Made by a program: the position numbers and the translations under genes
Assembly: GCF_019219825.1 (NCBI RefSeq)
Contig: NZ_JAHUXH010000026.1
Coordinates: 46,841 to 110,840, forward strand
Origin: Streptomyces sp. TRM70350
Lineage (GTDB): Bacteria; Actinomycetota; Actinomycetes; Streptomycetales; Streptomycetaceae
Length of the DNA stretch: 64,000 bases
Direction of reading: 5' to 3'
Shown here: positions 33,935 through 41,537 of the stretch, piece after piece
How the letters are laid out: each line of letters begins with the position of its first letter
Position numbering within the stretch: the first letter of the stretch is position 1
Notes under the pieces: model-generated
Seen by the model: the letters and a program-made list of their open reading frames with translations, nothing else
What the model was told of the DNA's origin: nothing
Database searches by the model: none

Positions 33935-34377
33935 TCGCCGCCCCCGGTGCGGAGTTCCGCCCAGACCTCTTTGCCCCAGGGGCGTCTGCCCGAGCCGTGC
34001 AGGTCATAGCCCCAGCGGTCGGCGACCGCATCGACGAGGAGCAGTCCGCGCCCCGACTCGTCGTCGTCAGCCGCCTGGCTGAGTATGGGCAGACGCGCTG
34101 GTTCCCGGTCCACGACCCCGACACGCAGTCGTGTCGCGTCCGGTCGCGCAACCGTGAGGCGGATCTCGGAACATGGGGTGTGCCGGGAGGCGTTCGCGAT
34201 CAGCTCCGTGACGATCAGCGCGGCTCGGTCGGCGAGGCCGTCGAGGTGCCACACACCGAGGACGTCTCGGACGAGGCCGCGGCCGATCTCGGCCGTGGAC
34301 GGCTTGCACGGGAAGGTCTGGCTGTACGTGGGGTGGCCGACGGAGAGGGCCTCAACTGGTGTTCTCAGACTCGTCAT
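33931..34377 (-). CDS. Anti-sigma-factor-type ATP-binding protein (HATPase_c_2)
   Basis: 148 aa from the ATG at 34377. It matches the RsbW/SpoIIAB-like GHKL ATPase fold: YSQTFPCKPSTAEIGRGLVRDVLG, the N box VTELIANASRHTP with the Asn for Mg-ATP, then GVVDREPARLP and the G box DDDESGRGLLLVDAVADRWGY. Stand-alone proteins of this kind are abundant in Streptomyces and either bind sigma factors or phosphorylate anti-anti-sigma partners. Here it is the first gene of a three-gene unit next to the lanthipeptide operon and divergent from the damaged TPR regulator. The partner is unknown. Confidence 0.9.
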   Translation of the reverse strand: MTSLRTPVEALSVGHPTYSQTFPCKPSTAEIGRGLVRDVLGVWHLDGLADRAALIVTELIANASRHTPCSEIRLTVARPDATRLRVGVVDREPARLPILSQAADDDESGRGLLLVDAVADRWGYDLHGSGRRPWGKEVWAELRTGGGE

Positions 34378-34406
34378 TGGGGTGGAGCCTTCGTGTCGTC
34401 TCGGCG

Positions 34407-34447
34407 CCCGGCCCGCCCCCGCGGGGGAACCTCAGGGGCGGGCCGGG
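34407..34447. other. GC-rich hairpin between the ATPase and regulator genes
   Basis: CCCGGCCCGCCCC (34407-34419) is complementary to GGGGCGGGCCGGG (34435-34447), a perfect 13-bp stem. The 240-bp gap 34378-34618 contains no gene; the hairpin is upstream of both divergent genes, so it is not a simple terminator. Confidence 0.5.
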
Positions 34448-34606
34448 CCGTCAACAGCCGCCCGCACGGTGGGGCGCGGCGGGCGACCAGCACCCAGACA
34501 ACTCCCTTTCACAGCAGGTTGGTTAGGACGTTCAGGTGCTCAGTCGACGGACCGACCTAGGGCGTTTTGACCTCTCCTTTACCTGGCGGGTGAGGATCGC
34601 GCGGGC

Positions 34607-34612
34607 TACCGT
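34607..34612 (+). promoter_or_regulatory. Candidate -10 box of a leaderless transcript
   Basis: TACCGT ends 6 bp before the ATG at 34619, the spacing of leaderless Streptomyces mRNAs, and no ribosome site is visible. No matching -35 box is evident at the standard distance. Confidence 0.4.
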
Positions 34613-34618
34613 GCCCGC

Positions 34619-35902
34619 ATGGACACCACCCGCAACACCGTTCTTGAGGCGTGGATGACCGAACACGGCTACAGCTCCAACAGCCTCGCCGAGGCCGTGA
34701 ACAGGGCCATTGAACGGTTGACCGGGCGCCCTGGAGGGCTCGACGGCTCATCTGTGAGGGCATGGAAAGCGGGCCGGGTCACGTGGCCAAAGTCAGCTGC
34801 CCGCAGGGCACTTGAGGACGTCACCGGATTACCCGCCGTCGCTTTAGGGTTCGTGCCACGGGGCCGGCCTTCGTCCATCCCGGCCCCACCGCAGCAGGAG
34901 GACCCCGACATGAAGCGCCGTACCCTCGTCGGCAGCATTGCTGCGGCTGCCGCCGCGGCAGCCGCACCCGGTACCGCGTCGCCGCGCCGTATCGGCATGA
35001 GTGACGTCAACCGCCTGAACAAGCGCTTCGCCGAGATCATCGCCAGCGACCACCGCCACGGCGGACAACTTGGCATCGAGCACCGGGCCGCCGCCCTCGC
35101 CGACGAGGCGCTGAACCTCCAGAACGCGGGCAGCGCCACCCAGCGCGTACGCAGCAACCTCTACGCCTCCGCAGCCGCCTTCCGCTCCTCCGCGATGTGG
35201 GCCGCCATCGACGGCCGGCGCTACGACGTCGCCAAGGCACACATGCGCGAGGCCCAGGCCCTCGCCGAGATGTCCGGCGACCAGGCAATCAAGTTCCGCA
35301 TCTGGAGCCACGCGGGCACCATGTACCGCCACATGGGCCGCCCCGCCGACGCGTTCGCCGCCAACGACGTCGCCCGCAACCTGCACCTCACCCGCCGAGA
35401 CCCCCTCTTCGCCTCGCTCGGCCTGGCCCGCCAGGGCGCCATCCACGGCACAGCGCAGGACCGCACCGGCACCCGCCGCGCCTTCGATCAGGCGCAAGAC
35501 GCCATGCTGCGCGCCGACCCCGCCGACTACCGGCCGGTGTGGATGCTCGCCTTCTACGACCAGGCCGAGCTGGACTCCCTGGCCCTCTCCGCACACTTGG
35601 CGCTCGGCGACTACTCGACCGCCGAGTACCACGCCCACCGCTGCCTGTCCGCCCTCCGGCCCCACATGATCCGCTCCCGGGCCATCACCACCACCCGGCT
35701 CGCACACGCCTAGCTCGCGCAGGGTGCCCCCGACGCCGCCACGGCCACCGCGATGAAGGTCCCTGCCGAAGCCGCCACCCAGCACGCCCGGGTCACGCGC
35801 ATGCTGCAGGAGTTCGGGGCCGCGCTGCGCGCCACGGCGCCGGGCAGCTCCACCGTGCAGACCTGGACCGAGCACACCGCCGCCTGGAGGATGGCTGCAT
35901 GA
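34619..35902 (+). pseudogene. TPR-type transcriptional regulator interrupted by an amber codon
   Basis: The ATG at 34619 opens a frame of 364 codons ending at TAG 35711-35713. The same frame continues past it (LAQGAPDAATATAMKVPAEA... to WTEHTAAWRMAA) and stops at TGA 35900-35902, which overlaps the next gene's ATG by 4 bp, the normal spacing of an intact operon. A single change, probably of a Tyr codon, explains the amber. Domains: an HTH-like start (residues 1-75) and helical TPR repeats (140-420). Two TTA codons (residues 71 and 76) imply bldA control. The truncated protein lacks the last 63 residues and may still be partly active. Confidence 0.82.
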
Positions 35903-36438
35903 CAACGGCGCCCGCCATCGAACTGCGCACCTTCACCACCCTCGACACAGCCCGCGGCGACCTCCTCGACGTGTACGCCGACGTACGCGCCCCACTCCTC
36001 CACCTGCCGAACTACGCGGTCACCTCGTTCGGCGAGCGCCTGGACCGACACGGCGGGGAGCCGGGGTTCACAGCCGTCCTCGCATATGCAGACGGACATC
36101 CGGTCGGCTACGCCTACAGCAACACCATCGAGCACGGCGACCGCTACTGGCAGCGCACCAGCCCGACGCCGGCTGCGAAGTACACCGAGCGCCCGGCCCT
36201 GGCCCTGAAGGAAATCGGCGTCCGGCCGACCTGGCGGAAGACCGGCACCGCCCGCCGCATCCACGACGCCCTTCTCGCCACCCGCGACGAGCCATTCGTC
36301 ACGCTCATGGTCAACCCAGCGGCCGGCGACGGAAAGGTCCATGCGCTCTACAGGTCGTGGGGGTACGAGGACATCGGGCAGAGCCAGCCATCACCAGCCT
36401 CACCGGTTCTCACCGTGATGATCCGAGCCGTCGGCTGA
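35899..36438 (+). CDS. GNAT-family N-acetyltransferase
   Basis: 179 aa from the ATG at 35899, overlapping the original end of the regulator gene. GNAT features: FTAVLAYADGHPVGYAYSNTIE (beta3-beta4), ALALKEIGVRPTWRKTGTARRIHDALLA with the acetyl-CoA pyrophosphate loop (a degenerate R/Q-x-x-G-x-G/A as RKTGTA), and VNPAAGDGKVHALYRSWGYEDIG. It should transfer an acetyl group from acetyl-CoA to a small molecule or protein amine. Pairing with a TPR regulator is common in Streptomyces; the substrate is unknown. Confidence 0.88.
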   Translation: MTTAPAIELRTFTTLDTARGDLLDVYADVRAPLLHLPNYAVTSFGERLDRHGGEPGFTAVLAYADGHPVGYAYSNTIEHGDRYWQRTSPTPAAKYTERPALALKEIGVRPTWRKTGTARRIHDALLATRDEPFVTLMVNPAAGDGKVHALYRSWGYEDIGQSQPSPASPVLTVMIRAVG

Positions 36439-37238
36439 CCAGCGTCCACGACAACCTGGGAGGAATCCAGCATCGTGCTGTAGTTCTGGGCCCAGTCTTT
36501 CGCGCTATGTCGCGCGGTCTGCCCCGCACTGCAGTCTCTCATCACTGCTCGGTCGTGCCCCAAGAGATGCGTGGGGTACGACGCTTGCTCGATCATTCTC
36601 CCGGTATTGACCAACCATCACGTTGGAATGCCGCAGTCCACCGTTGCTCTACCGATTCTGCCCATTCCGGCTCGATATCCGAGGCGAAGGCCAGCAACCC
36701 TGAAACGTGCCGAACGAGTCCCTCGAACGAACTGGGCTGCATCATGCGCCAAGCAGACTGGACCAACATCGCCGCCGCAGCCGATCACTACGGGTCACGC
36801 CCTCAGCACGCGACAGCCATACTCCGACTCACAGTCTGAGAACGCATCGCCCCTGCCAACCAAGGACTTCCGGGCTGAGCTTTGGTACGGCGATTGCAGT
36901 ATCCGCTACATGAACGTTTTGGATTGCCTATCTGGGCCGCGTCAGCCGAGGTACACCCAACTCGCAGCGCTGGACCCGTTACCGAGCGTCGAGGTTGCTA
37001 TGAGGGATGGTCGTTCTCCAAGGGCGGCGTGGCCTTCGTGCGGGTGTTGGAGCGGGAGATGGGCACGGTCACTAGTCGACAGAAGTGATCACAAAAAGTC
37101 ACGTATGAACGGTGGTCTATTCCTTTTGCCCGCCCAAGGCTTGACGGAGTGTGAGTGATTGCCGGTCTGTTGGGGTTACTGTGTGTCGATAGTTGACCAT
37201 GGCCGCGGAGCTGTCGGCTTCTGGAGGAGGAGTCCCGC
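36439..37238. other. 800-bp gap without a supported gene, lower GC
   Basis: Several frames stay open on both strands but none has a ribosome site with credible coding content, and base composition drops here. The stretch separates the lanthipeptide-regulator region from the unusual cargo at 37.2-40.5 kb and may be a recombination junction. Confidence 0.5.
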
Positions 37239-37958
37239 ATGCAGACACAGAAGGCCATCGCGAGTCTGAAGCAACTCCAGGAACAGGCGCGAACTGAGGG
37301 CCTCGCGTTGAAGAGCCCCGACCGCTTCTCGTCCTGGAAGGGGCAGGTGCGATCCGTACTTACTCGATCGCTCGGAAAAGACCACGCCTTGCTCAAGGAC
37401 TTCGAGGCGGTTCGTTACCGACCCATGGTCTTCTCGACTGACAGCCCGCAGTCTTCATTTGACTCGTCATTCCTTAGCGGGCTCAAGCGGGCCTGTGGTG
37501 TCATCGAGGCGGCCATCTTCGAGCTGGAGGACGCAGGCACCAGTGACGACGCAGTGGATGAGACCGCCTTTGACCCGGATCTCTGGGCGTTCGTCAAAAA
37601 CTACGTGGAAAACGAAGACTGGCAGGCGGTAGCTAGCCAGACGGCCATCTTTGTCGAACACCACGTACGTCAGTGGTGTGGCGATCCCAAAGACAAGAAT
37701 GGCAAGACCCTTGTCGGCAAGGGGTTGTACTCGACAGTCTTCGCGGATGCTGCCCAGTTCCGGTTGGGCAAGGAGAGCGGCGAGTGGGAGGGCTGGCGGA
37801 TGCTCGGCATGGGCTTCGCCCAGGCTCTGAGCAACGTTGACCGCCACAACATCCAGAGGCGGGACGATGCTAAGCGGTACGCGTTCGGCGTCCTGGGGGT
37901 CGGGAGTCTGATCCTGACGCAGCTGAGACACCAGCATGGTGAAGACCTAAACCTGTGA
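37239..37958 (+). CDS. Ymh/TIGR02391-like protein with altered HEPN-type motif
   Basis: 239 aa from the ATG at 37239 behind GGAGGAGGAG. The C-terminal half (about 105-239) resembles the Ymh (TIGR02391) family: FVKNYVENEDWQAVASQTAIFVEHHVRQWCG, KTLVGKGLYSTVF, EGWRMLGMGFAQALSNVDRH, then YAFGVLGVGSLILTQL. In that family the GIRNxxAH segment is a HEPN-like RNxxxH site. Here the aligned segment is SNVDRH, so the catalytic Arg appears to be Ser. Several Ymh-like proteins sit in phage-defence loci. The family call is by eye; the RNase role is doubtful given the change. Confidence 0.65.
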   Translation: MQTQKAIASLKQLQEQARTEGLALKSPDRFSSWKGQVRSVLTRSLGKDHALLKDFEAVRYRPMVFSTDSPQSSFDSSFLSGLKRACGVIEAAIFELEDAGTSDDAVDETAFDPDLWAFVKNYVENEDWQAVASQTAIFVEHHVRQWCGDPKDKNGKTLVGKGLYSTVFADAAQFRLGKESGEWEGWRMLGMGFAQALSNVDRHNIQRRDDAKRYAFGVLGVGSLILTQLRHQHGEDLNL

Positions 37959-37998
37959 CGAGTGATCACCACCAATCGTCGGCAAAGGATGCAGGCAC

Positions 37999-39201
37999 AT
38001 GGAAGATGCCAGTCTGACTCGTGAGATCGGCCGCGTAAATCAGCACACTCGCTCCATGATTAGCGAATACGTAGCCTGGGGCGGAAAGATCAGGCATGGG
38101 GAGGTCCACTATGCTCTGTACGATGAGATGCTGGAGTTCGTAAACCTCCGCACTGAAACTGCGGATAGCTGTCTCACGCTCATCGGAAACCGCAAGATCG
38201 CCGATTCGCTTGGGCTCAGTCGATCGCTGCTGGAGCACTACCTCCTTTTTATGTTGATGTGCCGAGGACGTAAATACTTTCGGCTGCAAGACCTCTCAAA
38301 CCTGACCAAAGGGCAATTCAATGTACGTCTTCGGAAGGAACAAGAGGAACTAGAAGCGAAGCGGGCAGCTGGTACATCACAGCGCATCGCGGTGCGTAAG
38401 TACCCCAGAGCGCCCGCCAGGCACCTCATGCACATCTTCGAGGGATTGAAGGACAAAGAAGACCCTGACTTCGTGATCCCTATCCATTACTTCCAGTTCC
38501 AGCAGTTCCGGCCTGAGGTGATGCGCCTTAATGATGAAGATTACTTCCAGTATTACCCGCGTCCGGAAGAAACTAAGAAGGCCCTAGAGGAGCACCAGAG
38601 AGGGGCAACGTTCAGCTACCGGCACTACCTCGCCTACGACGCCCTGCTGCAAAGCCTCGAGCTAAATGATTTGGTTGATTCGGCTGCCATTGCGCGGATC
38701 GAGGCGCACTACACCTTCCTCGGAAAATTCCTCCACCCAACGCATGGAGCTGCGCGTGAGCTGCGCGAAAGGAGCAACATCCATTACGGCGGGACGGGAG
38801 TTGGTATTGGCCAAGACTATTCGCAGCTATCGGTCCTGCTGGCATCACTGTATGTGTGTTACTCCCTGGCTGGGTTGTTTGGTGAAGCCGTAGCACTCCT
38901 CGAAGGTGCACCCTCGAAGTATGTTGCTGATGCGGGCACCAGCGATCTGCGCGCCCTTATAGACAGCGTGCCGAGGAGCTTCCCCTACTTCTGGTTTCTG
39001 TTCAACGATCCGCCCCTCTTTGATTGCTTTAACTACTGCGTCCACCACGCGAGCGAACAAAATCTTGCAGAGTGGGGGCATTACAGCAACGTTCCCAAAG
39101 CGCGCGTCCCGTTCGACCAGAACATCTACACCCACCTGGAGCGCTCTCTCGGCACCTGCTCCAATAGCCGCTGGGGAATGTATTACAGTCCGATTGGCTA
39201 G
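37999..39201 (+). CDS. 400-aa protein of unknown function
   Basis: Starts at the ATG at 37999 with AAAGGA upstream, 40 bp after the Ymh-like gene, so probably cotranscribed. The protein is mostly helical. The middle contains SLGLSRSLLEHYLLFMLMCRGRKYF, and a later segment (YTFLGKFLHPTHGAA) resembles the Y-x-x-L-S/G-x-x-x-HP pattern of DUF5677-like proteins. A hydrophobic stretch (LLASLYVCYSLAGLFGEAVALL) lies at about 275-300. No catalytic motif is certain. Base composition is lower in GC than flanking chromosome, consistent with acquisition. I do not recognise a named family. Confidence 0.7.
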   Translation: MEDASLTREIGRVNQHTRSMISEYVAWGGKIRHGEVHYALYDEMLEFVNLRTETADSCLTLIGNRKIADSLGLSRSLLEHYLLFMLMCRGRKYFRLQDLSNLTKGQFNVRLRKEQEELEAKRAAGTSQRIAVRKYPRAPARHLMHIFEGLKDKEDPDFVIPIHYFQFQQFRPEVMRLNDEDYFQYYPRPEETKKALEEHQRGATFSYRHYLAYDALLQSLELNDLVDSAAIARIEAHYTFLGKFLHPTHGAARELRERSNIHYGGTGVGIGQDYSQLSVLLASLYVCYSLAGLFGEAVALLEGAPSKYVADAGTSDLRALIDSVPRSFPYFWFLFNDPPLFDCFNYCVHHASEQNLAEWGHYSNVPKARVPFDQNIYTHLERSLGTCSNSRWGMYYSPIG

Positions 39202-39281
39202 CGATTTTCAATCCCTCTCGGCGCTCACTCGAAGCGCAAGGATTGAACTGTCGGCAGGGGACTCTGGTTTGTTGTCTGCGG

Positions 39282-39309
39282 CTGACAGAGACTCAGTTCA
39301 GCCTATAGT
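39282..39309 (+). promoter_or_regulatory. Promoter giving a probable leaderless GTG transcript
   Basis: CTGACA (39282-39287), 16-bp spacer, TATAGT (39304-39309); the GTG start at 39319 is 9 bp further and no ribosome site is present. Confidence 0.55.
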
Positions 39310-39318
39310 CTGGCCGTT

Positions 39319-39705
39319 GTGGCATCAGATGACCTGACGATCGAAGTTGCAGGCAGCTCCTCGCTTGCTCCGCCGGCGAGACAGGCACTCGAAGAGTGCA
39401 TGAAGGCGTACGGGGAGGACGTGCTCCGCGAGGCCGGACGCTTGGAGGCGAGCCTGCATGTCGGAGGGGGCGCTCCGATGATCACAAACAGCATGGTGCA
39501 AGAGGCGGATCTCCTTGGGCGTCGAGGCCATATCCAGCGACCAACGCCTAAGTTCAAACACGCTATGCAGCTCGTCTCGTATGCGGCGGCCGTAGTAGCT
39601 GGTGTGTTTGCCGGAAGTATGGACACGGCGACTGGTTCAATTGGGTTCGCCGTTTCTGCAACGACGGGCATTATCGCATTTTTCCTGGGGCGCAATGATG
39701 GCTGA
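39319..39705 (+). CDS. Small membrane protein with helical N-terminal domain
   Basis: 128 aa from the GTG at 39319. Residues 15-75 are helical (APPARQALEECMKAYGEDVLREAGRLEASLHVGG, MITNSMVQEADLLG), with a spacing that loosely recalls a histone-like fold. Two hydrophobic segments follow (LVSYAAAVVAGVFAGSMDTA, GSIGFAVSATTGIIAFFLG). The stop overlaps the next gene's start region by about 11 bp. Function unknown. The paired arrangement with a larger protein of similar layout suggests a two-component membrane assembly. Confidence 0.7.
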   Translation: MASDDLTIEVAGSSSLAPPARQALEECMKAYGEDVLREAGRLEASLHVGGGAPMITNSMVQEADLLGRRGHIQRPTPKFKHAMQLVSYAAAVVAGVFAGSMDTATGSIGFAVSATTGIIAFFLGRNDG

Positions 39706-40453
39706 GTCATCACGAGAGGTATTTGGATACTCGGTTACAGAGGATGCTCAGTCGGAGTTGCGACGCTGGTCCGAGAAGGCAGAGAGGGAGCTGCTTCTGC
39801 GCGCCCGGCTCTGTGCAGACCAAAGGGGCTCTGCTGTAGTCACCCGAGAAGATGTTGCAATTGCAGCAAAGGGCGCTCCTTCTGAGCTCTTTGGTGATTA
39901 CCTCAAGGTTAAGAAGAAGACGATCGTTCGTGCTTCGACCGTGACTGTTGGTGTTCTGGTTGGGGCTTTCCTGTCTTGGCTCCTTCTGCGGCATGTGACT
40001 GTACCCTCGCAAGGCTTTGTGGTAGCTGGGCTGAGTGTGCTTACAGCTTCAATTAGTGCAGTTGTTGCAGCGCTTGGGGCCTTTTACGCATCCAGGGCAG
40101 CGAAGGCTCAGGCTGTTGTCGCGTCTCGTGAGCATACGAGGTGGCAAGTAATGGAAGCTTGGATCGAGATCGAGCGCGCGATTCGTGACAGTTCTGCTGC
40201 AACGGCAGGAGCAGACACAGCCGCTCGGCCGATTGGTGCGCTAATCGATGACCACGCCGACCAGTATGGCTTGGGTCAAGACTTCCGCCAAGACTTGAGG
40301 GAAATTCTTCTAGTTAGAAACAGGATTGCTCACGGGATGGAATTCGATCTATCGCCAGATAAAGCTGCTGACCTAATCAAGCGTGCGCGAAGGATCGCTC
40401 AAAGAATCTCTGCCCGCTCTGATGGTTCTCCCGCGTCGACCGATTCGCTGTAG
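39695..40453 (+). CDS. Membrane protein with a C-terminal RNxxxH (HEPN-like) motif
   Basis: 252 aa from the ATG at 39695 (or 39698). Layout: helical N-terminal domain (about 10-65, SEKAERELLLRARLCADQRG then AVVTREDVAIAAKG, similar in layout to the preceding protein), two hydrophobic segments (about 80-100 and 110-135), a helical linker, and a C-terminal domain with LREILLVRNRIAHGMEFD. RNRIAH fits the R-N-x3-H active site of HEPN ribonucleases, and the surrounding LVRNRIAHG / KAADLIKRARRIAQRI pattern is typical of HEPN-like helical bundles. A membrane-tethered RNase is a plausible reading but untested. Confidence 0.7.
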   Translation: MMAESSREVFGYSVTEDAQSELRRWSEKAERELLLRARLCADQRGSAVVTREDVAIAAKGAPSELFGDYLKVKKKTIVRASTVTVGVLVGAFLSWLLLRHVTVPSQGFVVAGLSVLTASISAVVAALGAFYASRAAKAQAVVASREHTRWQVMEAWIEIERAIRDSSAATAGADTAARPIGALIDDHADQYGLGQDFRQDLREILLVRNRIAHGMEFDLSPDKAADLIKRARRIAQRISARSDGSPASTDSL

Positions 40454-40514
40454 TCCGCGCGAGGTGACTCCTTGTAGGACTGGCCCGCTCGCATACCCGG
40501 GAAGGGATCAAGCC

Positions 40515-41234
40515 GTGCCGCACCTACTGAACTTGTGGCGTCAACAGCTGGGCAAAGTCCCCGAGTCCGTCTGGCAGCACACCGAACTCCAGGTACTGAT
40601 CCTCGCGGACAACGGGCTTACGGACCTCCCGCCGGAGATCGGACAGATGCTCCGGCTGACGACGCTGGACCTCGGGCACAACCACCTCACCTCGGTGCCT
40701 GACGAACTCGGTGACCTGGTTGGCCTCAGCGGTTGCCTCTACCTGCACGACAACGACCTGACCGAGATCCCCGACGCCCTGGGAAACCTGACGAGGCTGC
40801 GTTACCTAAACGTCGGCGAGAACGCGCTGACCGCCCTGCCCGAAACCGTCTGCCGGATGGCCGGCCTGATCGAACTCCGGGCGCAGCACAACCGGCTGAC
40901 CACGCTGCCCGACGGCATCGGCTACCTGCACAGCCTGCGCGAGCTGTGGCTCCGGGGCAACGCGGTCGAAAGCCTGCCGCGGTCCATGGCGGACCTCCGC
41001 GAACTGTGCCACCTGGACCTGAGGGAGAACGCCCTCGGCGAGCTCCCGGAAGCACTGGCCGACCTGCCCCGACTCCGCCAACTTGACGTGCGGAGCAACC
41101 GCCTCACACGGCTGCCGGGCTGGGTCGCCGACATGCCTGCGCTGGAGAAGCTGGACCTGCGCTGGAACGCCTGCGAGCCCTCCCCCTCGCTGCTGACCGC
41201 ACTGGAGCAGCGAGGGTGCGTCGTCCTCTTGTAG
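40515..41234 (+). CDS. Leucine-rich-repeat protein
   Basis: 239 aa from the GTG at 40515 (AAGGGA upstream). Eight or so consecutive 23-residue LRRs fill the protein, each with the LxxLxLxxNxLxxLP core (LQVLILADNGLTDLPPEIG, LRYLNVGENALTALPETV, LRQLDVRSNRLTRLPGWV). There is no signal peptide or catalytic domain. Such cytoplasmic LRR proteins occur next to mobile elements in Streptomyces and probably bind other proteins. It is the last gene before the attR region and its GC is again high, unlike the four genes before it. Confidence 0.88.
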   Translation: MPHLLNLWRQQLGKVPESVWQHTELQVLILADNGLTDLPPEIGQMLRLTTLDLGHNHLTSVPDELGDLVGLSGCLYLHDNDLTEIPDALGNLTRLRYLNVGENALTALPETVCRMAGLIELRAQHNRLTTLPDGIGYLHSLRELWLRGNAVESLPRSMADLRELCHLDLRENALGELPEALADLPRLRQLDVRSNRLTRLPGWVADMPALEKLDLRWNACEPSPSLLTALEQRGCVVLL

Positions 41235-41263
41235 ACCGAAAGCCGCTGTTCAGGGGCGTGCCG

Positions 41264-41288
41264 TGCGTGAGCGATGCGTGAGCGGATG
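41264..41288. repeat. Arm-type direct repeat, right end of the element
   Basis: Exact 25-bp copy of 17268-17292 in the same orientation, two tandem 11-bp units, 112 bp inside attR. In the excised circle the two copies would flank the core site on both sides. Confidence 0.75.
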
Positions 41289-41398
41289 ATGTAGCAGAGG
41301 CCATCACGGCGTGGACTGAGCATGCGGCAGCACCTACCCTGACCAGGTGGTTCCGGACACCGACGAACGGCCCGGAACCGCCCAGCAAGCCTTGGCCA

Positions 41399-41444
41399 GG
41401 ACTTTTGATCCATTGGTTGTGGGTTCGAGTCCCACAGGGCCTAC
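41399..41444. other. attR: right attachment site, displaced tRNA-Lys 3' half
   Basis: 41408-41444 repeats 17140-17176 exactly. To its left there is no tRNA 5' half, so this is not a functional tRNA gene. Chromosomal sequence resumes at 41445. Confidence 0.93.
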
Positions 41445-41537
41445 GGATCGACCCCGGTCAGGGCGCACCTGATCCGGGGTCGAGGCGTTCCGGGGCCTCG
41501 GGGCAGTCGACCCGAGCGCGGCTGAGGGGTCCGGGCG

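Larger units (their letters stand above)
17133..41444. mobile_element. Integrative mobilizable element of about 24.3 kb in tRNA-Lys
   Basis: The direct repeats at 17.13-17.18 and 41.40-41.44 kb bound a block with integrase, XRE regulator and Xis-like gene at the left end, then a DUF3631 ATPase, DUF2637 membrane protein, MobC-like protein and MOBP-type relaxase. Cargo follows: an FxLD lanthipeptide cluster, regulators, and a lower-GC group of unusual proteins. A matching 25-bp arm-type repeat lies inside each end. I saw no FtsK/TraB/SpdB conjugation genes, so transfer would need a helper. TTA codons in cargo, an amber mutation and lower GC at 36.4-40.5 kb all support horizontal origin. Confidence 0.9.

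Noticed and set aside
36348..37158. Open frames in the 36.4-37.2 kb gap
   Set aside because: No ribosome sites, no family features, and they overlap each other on both strands.
41401..41444. Second tRNA-Lys gene
   Set aside because: Only the 3' half is present; the D arm and 5' acceptor are missing, so it is attR.
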